Made by a program: the position numbers and the translations under genes. Under the pieces are notes generated by a model that did not search any database, had not been told where the DNA came from, and saw nothing but the letters and a program-made list of their open reading frames with translations. A stretch of DNA of 64,000 nucleotides from assembly GCF_005860795.2 (NCBI RefSeq), contig NZ_CP058350.1:3192501-3256500 (forward strand), given 5' to 3'. Shown here one piece after another: positions 18,648 to 26,308 of this stretch (positions are counted from its first letter, which is position 1; each line of letters opens with the position of its first letter). Origin of the DNA: Peteryoungia desertarenae. GTDB lineage: Bacteria > Pseudomonadota > Alphaproteobacteria > Rhizobiales > Rhizobiaceae.

Positions 18648-19910
18648 ATGACGGATCAAGACATGACAGAGATTGCACCGGATGCTGGCTTCAATGAAAA
18701 CACCAAGCTCAAGGACGCGCTGCTTCAGCACCGGGCCATGAGCAAAGACGGCTTTTCCGAACGGCTCTTCGGCTATCTGTTCTCGGGTCTCGTCTACGCG
18801 CAGATCTGGGAAGATCCTGATGTCGACATGGAGGCGATGGAACTTTCCGAGGGCCATAGCATCGTCACCATAGCGTCCGGTGGCTGCAACATGCTGGCCT
18901 ATCTCAGCCGTAGTCCTTCCCGCATCGATGTTGTCGATCTCAACCCGAATCACGTCGCCCTGAACCGTTTGAAGCTCGCCGCATTCAAACATCTGCCGGA
19001 CCATCAAAGCGTCGTCCGTCATCTTTCAACCGAGGGCGACAGCGCAAACAGCACTCTCTTCGATCGCCATATCTCCCCGCACCTCGATCCGGTAACACGG
19101 GACTACTGGAATGGCCGAACCATAACGGGTCGTCGCCGCATTTCGGCATTCAATCACAATTTCTATCGCACAGGTCTGCTGGGTCGCTTCATCTGGATCG
19201 GGCACATGCTCGCACGCCTTCACGGCGTCAACATGGGCGACATGGTCAAGAGCCGTTCCATGCGAGAGCAACGTCACTTCTTCGACACTCAGATCGCACC
19301 GCTTTTCGACAAACCCTTCATCCGCTTTCTCACAAGCCGCAAGAGTTCGCTTTTCGGTCTCGGTATTCCGCCGCAGCAATATGATGAGCTCGCAAGTCTG
19401 TCCGATGATGGTACCGTTGCTCCCGTGCTTCGGCACCGTCTGGAGAAGCTGGCCTGCTATTTCCCCCTGAAGGACAACTATTTCGCCTGGCAGGCATTTG
19501 CCCGCCGCTATCCGAAGCCTGATGAAGGCACCCTGCCAACCTATCTGAAGGCTGAGCACTATCCGGCAATCCGCAGCGGTGTCGATCGGGTGACCGTTCA
19601 TCACGCAAGCGTAACGGAGCTCCTGGCAACAAAACCCGCTGGGTCAGTCGATCGATACGTGGTTTTGGACGCGCAGGACTGGATGAACGACCGCCAATTG
19701 AACGAACTCTGGAGCGAGATCACCCGTACCGCCACTTCTGACGCCCGGGTCATCTTCAGGACCGCCGCGGAAATAAGCATTCTGGATGGTCGCCTGTCGG
19801 ACAGCCTTCTGTCGCAATGGACATACCGTCGGGAACAGTCAGAAACCCTGAACCGGAAGGATCGCTCGGCAATCTACGGCGGCTTCCACATCTATGAGAA
19901 GAATGCATGA
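18648..19910 (+). CDS. btaA: S-adenosylmethionine:diacylglycerol 3-amino-3-carboxypropyl transferase BtaA
   Basis: First enzyme of betaine-lipid (DGTS) synthesis: transfers the 3-amino-3-carboxypropyl group of SAM to diacylglycerol, giving diacylglycerylhomoserine. The product is 420 residues (DUF3419 family). Characteristic segments are VYAQIWEDPDVDMEAMEL near the N-terminus, the SAM-site-like ITIASGGCNMLAYL (here VTIASGGCNM) at about 75-90 and DVVDLNPNHVALNRLK. Near the C-terminus YVVLDAQDWMND is conserved. Its stop overlaps the btaB ATG by four bases. Starts at 18648 or 18663 are both possible; I keep the first. Confidence 0.93.
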   Translation: MTDQDMTEIAPDAGFNENTKLKDALLQHRAMSKDGFSERLFGYLFSGLVYAQIWEDPDVDMEAMELSEGHSIVTIASGGCNMLAYLSRSPSRIDVVDLNPNHVALNRLKLAAFKHLPDHQSVVRHLSTEGDSANSTLFDRHISPHLDPVTRDYWNGRTITGRRRISAFNHNFYRTGLLGRFIWIGHMLARLHGVNMGDMVKSRSMREQRHFFDTQIAPLFDKPFIRFLTSRKSSLFGLGIPPQQYDELASLSDDGTVAPVLRHRLEKLACYFPLKDNYFAWQAFARRYPKPDEGTLPTYLKAEHYPAIRSGVDRVTVHHASVTELLATKPAGSVDRYVVLDAQDWMNDRQLNELWSEITRTATSDARVIFRTAAEISILDGRLSDSLLSQWTYRREQSETLNRKDRSAIYGGFHIYEKNA

Positions 19911-20575
19911 CGGAGGCTATTGCAGTAGACGGCAACCTGGACAAGCCACATGCCGAGCGCATGGACCGGATGTATCGCTACCAGCGCTACATCTATGATC
20001 TGACACGCAAATACTACCTTCTCGGTCGCGACGAAACGATCAGGGGCCTCGAAGTTCCCGCAAAAGGTTCGGTGCTGGAGGTCGGCTGCGGCACGGGACG
20101 CAATCTTTTGCTCGTCCAGAAGCACTTTCCCGACGCTCAACTTTTTGGCCTCGATATCTCGGCTGAAATGCTCACCAGCGCAAAGGCCAAGTTCGAAGGC
20201 TCTGATCATGCGCCGGTCCTTGCCGTCGCTGACGCAACAGCCTTCACCACGGACACCTTCGATGTTGGCGGCTTTGACCGAGTGCTGATTTCCTACGCGC
20301 TTTCCATGATCCCCGACTGGCAAAGAGCCCTCGACTGCGCAATTGCTGCCCTTTCCCCAAATGGATCGCTCCACATCGTCGACTTTGGTCAGCAGGAGAG
20401 GCTGCCGGACTGGTTCTCATCCATCCTGAAGCGATGGCTTGCGCGTTTCCACGTGACGCCACGAGCGGACCTGCGAGCTGTCCTTGAGCAGAAGGCCAAA
20501 GCAGCGGGCATGACGCTTGAATTCTCCGCGCCATTTCGCGGCTATGCGTGGAAAGCAGTTCTAAGCCATCCTTAG
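19907..20575 (+). CDS. btaB: Diacylglycerylhomoserine N-methyltransferase BtaB
   Basis: Class I SAM-dependent methyltransferase that trimethylates diacylglycerylhomoserine to DGTS. The product is 222 residues. Motif I VLEVGCGTGRNLLL is at about 52-65, the acidic motif LFGLDIS follows, and the post-motif region LISYALSMIPDWQ is at about 125-138. The N-terminal MYRYQRYIYDLTRKYYL is typical of BtaB. The ATGA overlap with btaA indicates one transcript and coupled translation. Together they let the cell replace phospholipids when phosphate is scarce. Confidence 0.93.
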   Translation: MTEAIAVDGNLDKPHAERMDRMYRYQRYIYDLTRKYYLLGRDETIRGLEVPAKGSVLEVGCGTGRNLLLVQKHFPDAQLFGLDISAEMLTSAKAKFEGSDHAPVLAVADATAFTTDTFDVGGFDRVLISYALSMIPDWQRALDCAIAALSPNGSLHIVDFGQQERLPDWFSSILKRWLARFHVTPRADLRAVLEQKAKAAGMTLEFSAPFRGYAWKAVLSHP

Positions 20576-20687
20576 GCGCTGACGCCCACCATTGCATCCC
20601 GCCGGAGTTTAGGCATGATGAATGCAACCGGTTCTGCCTGACACGTCTTTCGCCAGCAATGCATGTCCATGACGTAATGGCGGCCCC

Positions 20688-21494
20688 TTGACCCAGCGCC
20701 GTGGACAAAAGCTGATGTGGCTGCTCATCCGGACACTCCTGCCTCTATCAATTCTGATCAGTGGTTGCTCACCCGCGAGCACCGATCTGTTGGAGAGTGC
20801 GGTAAAGCAGGCAAAATTCGCTGACAACGACCCGCAGCATTTCGAAGGCCGCACACCCCACCGCCACGATGTCCACGGCATCGACGTATCCAAGTGGAAT
20901 GGTGCGATTGACTGGATTGCCGTGAAGCGCTCGGGGGTAGCTTTCGCCTTCATCAAAGCGACAGAAGGCAAGGATCGGCTCGATCCAAAATTCCACACCC
21001 ATTGGCAGGGTGCCACAGACGCAGATCTGCCCCATGCCGCCTATCACTTCTACTATTTCTGTTCGAGCGCCGCAGAACAGGCCGACTGGTTCATCCGCAA
21101 CGTGCCCAAGGAAGCCAATCTCCTTCCGCCAGTCCTGGATGTCGAATGGAATCACACCTCCCCAACCTGCCGCCATCGTCCCCCACCAGAAACCGTGAAA
21201 CACGAAATGAAGGTCTTCATGGACAGGATCGAGGCGCATTACGGTCGACGCCCGATCATCTATACTTCGGTGGATTTTCACCGGGACAATCTGGTCGGCG
21301 CTTTTCCGGATCATCATTTCTGGGTTCGGGCCGTCGCACAGCATCCCGAAGTCGTGTATCCGGACCGGAACTGGACCTTCTGGCAATACACTTCAACAGG
21401 AATTGTACCCGGCATCGACGGCGAAACCGACATCAATGTCTTTGCCGGTTCCAGACAGAACTGGCACAGCTGGGTTGCGTCCGTGTCCCGATAA
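20688..21494 (+). CDS. GH25-family lysozyme, probable lipoprotein
   Basis: Muramidase of glycoside hydrolase family 25, 268 residues. The N-terminal lipoprotein signal ends LISGC, with the candidate lipidated Cys at residue 27. The catalytic barrel begins HGIDVSKWNG (Asp) and contains VLDVEWN (Asp and Glu of the active site), then PIIYTS and the terminal FWQYTSTG and DINVF segments. The frame starts with TTG at 20688. An ATG at 20715 is an alternative that shortens the n-region and loses the two basic residues helpful for export. Neither has a strong ribosome site. Confidence 0.88.
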   Translation: MTQRRGQKLMWLLIRTLLPLSILISGCSPASTDLLESAVKQAKFADNDPQHFEGRTPHRHDVHGIDVSKWNGAIDWIAVKRSGVAFAFIKATEGKDRLDPKFHTHWQGATDADLPHAAYHFYYFCSSAAEQADWFIRNVPKEANLLPPVLDVEWNHTSPTCRHRPPPETVKHEMKVFMDRIEAHYGRRPIIYTSVDFHRDNLVGAFPDHHFWVRAVAQHPEVVYPDRNWTFWQYTSTGIVPGIDGETDINVFAGSRQNWHSWVASVSR

Positions 21495-21607
21495 CCAGGC
21501 TTCCTCTCGGAACGGGATCGCAATTCTCGCAACCTCAATCTTTGCCATCTCGTTTTCGTCAAAAACTGTCATGATAAGAGGCAAGGAACATTTTGGAGGA
21601 CCGAAAC

Positions 21608-22792
21608 ATGCGTCATGCCCTGCGCCCCGCCATCTGCCTCGCTCTACTGATGGGCTCGTCCGGCATGGCTGCCGCCAATCAATGCGGTGGCGATCTGGCA
21701 ACATTCCTCGTCGGCGTGAAGGCCGAGGCTGTTGCAGCAGGCACGCCCGCGGCAATCGCGGACCAGGCATTGGCTGGAGCCGCAATTGATCAAAAGGTCC
21801 TGTCGAGAGACCGCGCCCAGGGTGTCTTCAAGCAGACATTCCTTGAATTTTCGCAACGCACAGTCAGCCAGTCGCGGCTGGACATTGGCAAGAAGAAGCT
21901 TCAGCAATACGCCGATGTCTTTGCCCGTGCCGAACAGGAATATGGCGTCGCACCCGGTGTAATCGCAGCATTCTGGGCCATGGAAACAGACTTTGGCGCA
22001 GTTCAGGGCGATTTCAACACGCGAAACGCCCTGGTAACACTGGCCCATGATTGTCGCCGCCCCGAACTCTTCCGCCCGCAATTGCTCGCCCTCATCAAGA
22101 TGGTAGAGCATGGGGATCTGGAACCGGCCACGAATACGGGTGCCTGGGCCGGTGAAATCGGTCAGGTCCAGATGCTGCCGAGGGACATCATTGAATTCGG
22201 CGTTGACGGCGATGGCGACAACCATGTGAATGTGAAGGGAAGCAGCCGGGACGCCATTCTGACAGCTGCCAAGTTCATCCAACACCTGGGTTTTCGACGC
22301 GGTGAACCCTGGATCCAGGAAGTGACGATCCCTGAAGATCTGCCGTTTGAAAAAACCGGTCTTGGAAGCACGATGACCGCCGGCGACTGGTTCGGCCTCG
22401 GCGTCGAGCCGCGTGACGGCAACAGGAACCATGGGGGCTTGCAGGCTTCGCTCGTGCTGCCTCAGGGCCGCAAGGGGCCGGCCTTCATCACCTATCCCAA
22501 TTTCGACATCTACTTAAAATGGAACCAGTCCTTCATCTACACGACGTCTGCGGCCTATTTCGCCACCCGCTTGACGGGTGCGCCCGTCTACCAGAAGGGC
22601 AACCCGGAGCAAGGTTTGAACGATGATCAGATGCGGGCGCTGCAGACGCGTCTGCAGGCCCTGGGCCATGACGTCGGCAAGATCGACGGCATCCTTGGTT
22701 CGGGCACGCGCACCGCCGTCCAGAAGGAACAGCAGCGTCTTGGCATGCCGGCTGACGCCTGGCCGACCCCTGCCCTTCTTCAACGCCTCTAG
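21608..22792 (+). CDS. MltB-type lytic murein transglycosylase with peptidoglycan-binding domain
   Basis: Secreted lytic transglycosylase of family 3 (SLT_2), 394 residues from the ATG at 21608, which follows GGAGGA at 21595-21600. A signal peptide ends about GMAAA. The catalytic Glu is in FWAMETDFGAVQG (about 115-127), followed by AGEIGQVQMLP and the DGDGDNHVNV loop. Residues about 330-394 form a PG_binding_1 domain with MRALQTRLQALGHDVG and GILGSGTRTAVQ. It is preceded by the GH25 gene on the same strand and followed by a hairpin. Confidence 0.92.
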   Translation: MRHALRPAICLALLMGSSGMAAANQCGGDLATFLVGVKAEAVAAGTPAAIADQALAGAAIDQKVLSRDRAQGVFKQTFLEFSQRTVSQSRLDIGKKKLQQYADVFARAEQEYGVAPGVIAAFWAMETDFGAVQGDFNTRNALVTLAHDCRRPELFRPQLLALIKMVEHGDLEPATNTGAWAGEIGQVQMLPRDIIEFGVDGDGDNHVNVKGSSRDAILTAAKFIQHLGFRRGEPWIQEVTIPEDLPFEKTGLGSTMTAGDWFGLGVEPRDGNRNHGGLQASLVLPQGRKGPAFITYPNFDIYLKWNQSFIYTTSAAYFATRLTGAPVYQKGNPEQGLNDDQMRALQTRLQALGHDVGKIDGILGSGTRTAVQKEQQRLGMPADAWPTPALLQRL

Positions 22793-22828
22793 AACCGTTC
22801 ATGAGCAAGAACCGGGTGGTATTAGTCC

Positions 22829-22851
22829 TGTCCGAAGCCTAGCTTCGGACA
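22829..22851. repeat. Perfect hairpin between the MltB-type and EamA genes
   Basis: TGTCCGAAG, loop CCTAG, CTTCGGACA: a nine-base-pair perfect stem 24 bases before the EamA start codon. There is no U-run on either strand, so it is more likely an mRNA processing or stability element, or an operator, than a terminator. Confidence 0.5.
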
Positions 22852-22874
22852 AACGATTCCCAAAGGCTCACGTC

Positions 22875-23807
22875 ATGACCACTCGCCCCTCTCTGGCCCC
22901 GACACCAAAAACTTGGGGACTGTTGATTCTGCTGGGCTTCATCTGGGGCGGATCCTTCTTTCTCGCACGTTATGCCGTGGGTACGATACCGCCCTTCACG
23001 CTGGTTTTCCTGCGTCTGTCGCTGGCGGCTCTTGTCCTTCACATCTACCTGATGGGAAGGCATCAGCTATACGGGCATTTGAAACGACTCTGGCAGCCTT
23101 TTCTGCTGCTGGGCCTCCTCAACAACGCCATTCCCCATACGCTCATTTTCTTCGGACAAACGGAAATCGGGGCTGGCCTCGCAGCGATCCTCAACGCGAC
23201 GACACCCATCTGGACCGTCCTCATTGCAAACCGGCTGACCTCGGATGAAAAACTGAGCCGTTTGAAGATCGCAGGAACAATGCTCGGCCTTGCAGGAACG
23301 GCCGTGCTGATAGGACCAGGCGCATTCGTGAAAACCGACATTCCGCACTGGGCGCTCATCCTGCCCATACTTGCCGCCATGTCCTACGGGCTCGCCGCGA
23401 CCTATGGCAAACGCTTCCGTGACGTGCCACCGGAAGTGACGGCAACCGGCCAGATGACAGCGTCAGCGATCATCATACTTCCCGTATGCCTCCTGGCGGA
23501 CGCGCCCTGGACCTTGCCGGCCCCATCGCTCACTGTCATCGCTGCAGTGCTCGGCCTCGCGCTGGTCTCGACCGCCTACGGCTATATCCTGTTTTTCAAG
23601 ATCATGGCCCAGGCGGGCGCAACCAACACGTCGCTGGTAACGCTGCTTGTCCCGCCAAGTGCGATACTGCTCGGTTTCATCTTCCTGAACGAAACCCTCC
23701 ACATCCTCGATGTCGCCGGGATGGTTCTGATCGGACTCGGCTTGGTGGTTCTCGATGGAAGATTGGTCACCCGAGTGTTCAATCAACGCTCCAAGACGAG
23801 CCCCTGA
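22875..23807 (+). CDS. DMT-superfamily transporter (EamA family), second copy
   Basis: Inner-membrane permease, 310 residues from the ATG at 22875. The reading frame is open further upstream, but that part overlaps the transglycosylase gene and has no hydrophobic character. Ten hydrophobic segments form two EamA repeats: the first opens GFIWGGSFFLARYAVG, and the second ends with GFIFLNETLHILDVAGMVLIG, the usual second-repeat signature. The substrate is unknown. It is clearly distinct from the copy at 13.1 kb. A terminator follows at 23877. Confidence 0.87.
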   Translation: MTTRPSLAPTPKTWGLLILLGFIWGGSFFLARYAVGTIPPFTLVFLRLSLAALVLHIYLMGRHQLYGHLKRLWQPFLLLGLLNNAIPHTLIFFGQTEIGAGLAAILNATTPIWTVLIANRLTSDEKLSRLKIAGTMLGLAGTAVLIGPGAFVKTDIPHWALILPILAAMSYGLAATYGKRFRDVPPEVTATGQMTASAIIILPVCLLADAPWTLPAPSLTVIAAVLGLALVSTAYGYILFFKIMAQAGATNTSLVTLLVPPSAILLGFIFLNETLHILDVAGMVLIGLGLVVLDGRLVTRVFNQRSKTSP

Positions 23808-23876
23808 ATATGAAGGGCTGTGGTCAAACCGGTCGCCGATACGATCACGCTTGTTAAAAGACATTAACATCAGCGG

Positions 23877-23900
23877 AGCCTGCGCAAGAGGCTGTTTTTT
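23877..23900 (+). terminator. Intrinsic terminator after the EamA gene
   Basis: AGCCT, loop GCGCAAG, AGGCT, G, then six T. Short stem but a clean U-tract, about 70 bases after the stop codon. Confidence 0.6.
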
Positions 23901-24021
23901 CTACGAAAATATATCGATAGAGGCGTTTATCCACTGATCTGCGCTGCAATGCAGCACATAATTCGCTTCCCAAACGACACAAAACGGACATAATAGCTAA
24001 CGTCAACGCAAGGAGGCAGAC

Positions 24022-24099
24022 ATGGGACTGACCAATTCGATTAATGTCCTTATCGTCGGTGCAGCGTTTGTGTTTATCACCACCATGCTGTTCATCTGA
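24022..24099 (+). CDS. 25-residue single-span membrane microprotein
   Basis: A small open frame that is too short for most gene callers: MGLTNSINVL, then a hydrophobic stretch to the C-terminal LFI, 25 residues. An ideal AGGAGG (24011-24016) lies five bases before the ATG, and a strong terminator starts 78 bases after the stop, so it has the parts of an independent gene. Residues about 7-25 can form one transmembrane helix. I recognise no functional family. The context (between an EamA permease and metF) does not suggest a partner. The case rests on ribosome site, terminator and composition. Confidence 0.72.
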   Translation: MGLTNSINVLIVGAAFVFITTMLFI

Positions 24100-24176
24100 C
24101 GCTGTCAGAGCGGACCAAGACGCGTGAAGCGGCCGGGGATGGCCGCGGATATCAAAAAAAGTTCAAAGAAAATAAG

Positions 24177-24207
24177 GGCGCAGAACCAAGCCGGTTCTGC
24201 GCCTTTT
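24177..24207. terminator. Strong terminator between the microprotein gene and metF
   Basis: Eleven-base-pair perfect stem GGCGCAGAACC / GGTTCTGCGCC with loop AAGCC, followed by TTTT on the plus strand. On the minus strand the stem is followed by a U-rich CTTATTTTC, so it probably also ends the metF transcript. Confidence 0.9.
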
Positions 24208-24229
24208 GTAGTTGATCGCCAACGTGAGT

Positions 24230-25138
24230 TCAGGCCGCAGCGCCAGACAAGCTCCCTGCCTTCGGACGCAGACCCAGCTTTTTCAGGGTCGCGTTCGTAA
24301 GCGCCGAGCGATTCATCGTGTACAGGTGGAAATCGTTGATCCCGCGCGCGACGAGATCGGCGATCTGTTCGGCTGCAATATCGGCGGCCATATCCGCCCG
24401 CGCCTGCGGTTGGTCATCCAAGCCGGCAAACCGCTCATCGAGCTTGACTGGGATGGATGCTCCGCACATCGACGCAAACCGCTTCAACTGTGTGAGATTC
24501 TGGATCGGCATGATGCCCGGAATGATGGGAATGGTAATTCCGGCAGCCCGGACCTTCTCAAGGTAGCGCTCGAAGATATCGTTGTCGAAGAAAAACTGTG
24601 TCAAGGCCCGGGTAGCACCAGCATCGACCTTTCGCTTCAACATGTCGATATCAATACCATCGTCAGCACTTTCGGGGTGCCGCTCCGGATAGGCCGAAAC
24701 AGACACCTCGACATCCTTGCGGGCACGAAGAGCCGCAACGAGATCATAGGAACTGGCAAAACCGCCCGGATGCGGGACGTATTTGCTACCAACACCATTC
24801 GGCGAATCTCCACGCAACGCAACGAAGTGACGGACACCCGCAGCGCAGAACTCGTCCACCACCTGCAGAACCTCGTCACGTGTTGCGCCCACGCAGGTCA
24901 GGTGCGCAGCTGTCGGCATCGGCGTTTCTGCGATCATCCGCCGGACCACAGCCAGTGTCGGTTCCCGTGTCGTGCCCCCGGCTCCATAAGTGACAGAGAC
25001 AAAATCAGGCTGCCACAGGGACAGCTCCTCCACGGTCTGCCACAGCTGACCTTCCATATCGGGAGATTTTGGCGGGAAAAACTCGAAGGATATCCGCACA
25101 GCCTTGCGCGCGTCGCTCGATAGTTCGCTTTGTGCCAT
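24230..25138 (-). CDS. metF: Methylenetetrahydrofolate reductase (NAD(P)H) MetF
   Basis: FAD enzyme reducing 5,10-methylene-THF to 5-methyl-THF, the methyl donor for MetH. The product is 302 residues from the ATG at 25138, which follows GGGAG. An in-frame start 54 bases earlier lies inside the upstream gene. Family motifs are ISFEFFPPKS near the N-terminus, FVSVTYGAGGTTRE, HLTCVGATRDEV and ALRGDSPNG, then ITQFFFDND (here LTQFFFDND). It lies four bases after the ArsR-methyltransferase gene and is clearly co-transcribed with it. Confidence 0.96.
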   Translation of the reverse strand: MAQSELSSDARKAVRISFEFFPPKSPDMEGQLWQTVEELSLWQPDFVSVTYGAGGTTREPTLAVVRRMIAETPMPTAAHLTCVGATRDEVLQVVDEFCAAGVRHFVALRGDSPNGVGSKYVPHPGGFASSYDLVAALRARKDVEVSVSAYPERHPESADDGIDIDMLKRKVDAGATRALTQFFFDNDIFERYLEKVRAAGITIPIIPGIMPIQNLTQLKRFASMCGASIPVKLDERFAGLDDQPQARADMAADIAAEQIADLVARGINDFHLYTMNRSALTNATLKKLGLRPKAGSLSGAAA

Positions 25139-25142
25139 GATA

Positions 25143-26147
25143 TCAACTCCCGGTCTTGAAAAGTGTTTGTACGCGGCTGACCTCGCCCGCATCCGCCGCC
25201 TTGCCGGCCAGCCAGATCGTGACCGTCAGCCCCTTGGACCCATCGCCATCCGGCCGAAGATCAACGATCTTCTCGACGGTCAGGCCGAGCTTTGTCAGCC
25301 AGTCGCCCATGATGGCGCGTGAAAAACCAAGCCGGACATGGGCGTGCTCGTGGCGCAGATATTCGAGATCATGCGGCGCCAGATCGATAATGGCCAGCCG
25401 CCCGCCGGCTTTGAGCAAACGAGCAGCTTCGGCAAGGGCAAGTTCAGGATGCTCCAGAAAGTGGAGGACCTGGTGGATGGTGACGAGATCGAATTCGCCG
25501 GAATCGAGCGGCAGATTGAGGATGTCGCCGTGGCGGACAGAAGCAGAGACGATCCCCGCCTTGTCCATATTGGCACGCGCGACCGACAGCATGTCACGGC
25601 TGGCATCGATGCCGATGGCGCGGCGATAATGACCTGCAAGAAGCTGCAATATGCGTCCGGTTCCGGTACCAAGATCGAGGAGTGCCTCAACCTTGTCCTG
25701 TCCCAGAAGCGCCAGCAGTGCTGCTTCCACCTCGGTGTCATTGACGTGCAGCCGACGAAGTTCATCCCATTCCGCTGCATTGCGGCTGAAATAGGCCTGT
25801 GCTTTTTCCGCTCTGGCACGCTTGACTGACGCCAGACGCTCTGCATCACGCATCAACACCGGATCGCTACGCAGGACCGCTGTCAGCAGCCCCTGCGTCA
25901 GAGCAGCAGCCTCGGCATCCTGTCGCAGCCGGAAATAGGCCCAGGCACCTTCCTGATAGCGCTCGACGAGCCCTGCCTCGGTCAGTAGCTTCAAATGGCG
26001 TGATATGCGAGGCTGAGATTGACCGAGAATTTCGGTCAAATCCGTGACTGTCAGATCACCGGCGGAAAGAAGGACGAGCAGCCTGAGACGAGTCGGCTCG
26101 CCCGCCGCCTTCAACAGATCAACCAAAGCCTCCAGTCCGAATTGCAT
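25143..26147 (-). CDS. ArsR-family regulator fused to a SAM-dependent methyltransferase domain (SahR-like)
   Basis: 334 residues. Residues about 1-95 are an ArsR winged-helix domain (EPTRLRLLVLLSAGDLTVTD, then SQPRISRHLKLLTEAGL). Residues about 120-315 are a class I methyltransferase fold with motif I LLDLGTGTGR at 156-165 and a post-motif VTIHQVLHFLEHPE. Such fusions linked to methionine-cycle genes resemble the SahR regulators described in Proteobacteria, which sense S-adenosylhomocysteine; here the methyltransferase domain may be a ligand sensor. It is the first gene of an operon with metF. The ATG at 26147 follows GAGGCGAAG. A perfect 16-base palindrome lies 25 bases upstream. Confidence 0.9.
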   Translation of the reverse strand: MQFGLEALVDLLKAAGEPTRLRLLVLLSAGDLTVTDLTEILGQSQPRISRHLKLLTEAGLVERYQEGAWAYFRLRQDAEAAALTQGLLTAVLRSDPVLMRDAERLASVKRARAEKAQAYFSRNAAEWDELRRLHVNDTEVEAALLALLGQDKVEALLDLGTGTGRILQLLAGHYRRAIGIDASRDMLSVARANMDKAGIVSASVRHGDILNLPLDSGEFDLVTIHQVLHFLEHPELALAEAARLLKAGGRLAIIDLAPHDLEYLRHEHAHVRLGFSRAIMGDWLTKLGLTVEKIVDLRPDGDGSKGLTVTIWLAGKAADAGEVSRVQTLFKTGS

Positions 26148-26171
26148 CTTCGCCTCTACGCCAATCAAGAT

Positions 26172-26187
26172 ATAAAGATATCTTTAT
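26172..26187. promoter_or_regulatory. Palindromic operator of the arsR-metF operon
   Basis: ATAAAGATATCTTTAT is a perfect 16-base palindrome, 25 bases before the regulator's start codon, the expected place for an autoregulatory ArsR-family operator. Fifteen of its 16 bases recur in the metH promoter (59773-59788). Confidence 0.8.
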
Positions 26188-26308
26188 GTCGCTTGCGACA
26201 ATTCCGCAAGTCCCATTTGCCTTCGCGGGACAGAAAGGACCGTAAAAATGACAATGGCCGCCCTGGGGCGGCCATTGGACGGGCATCTTTTTCGCTCCGA
26301 CTGCAGGC

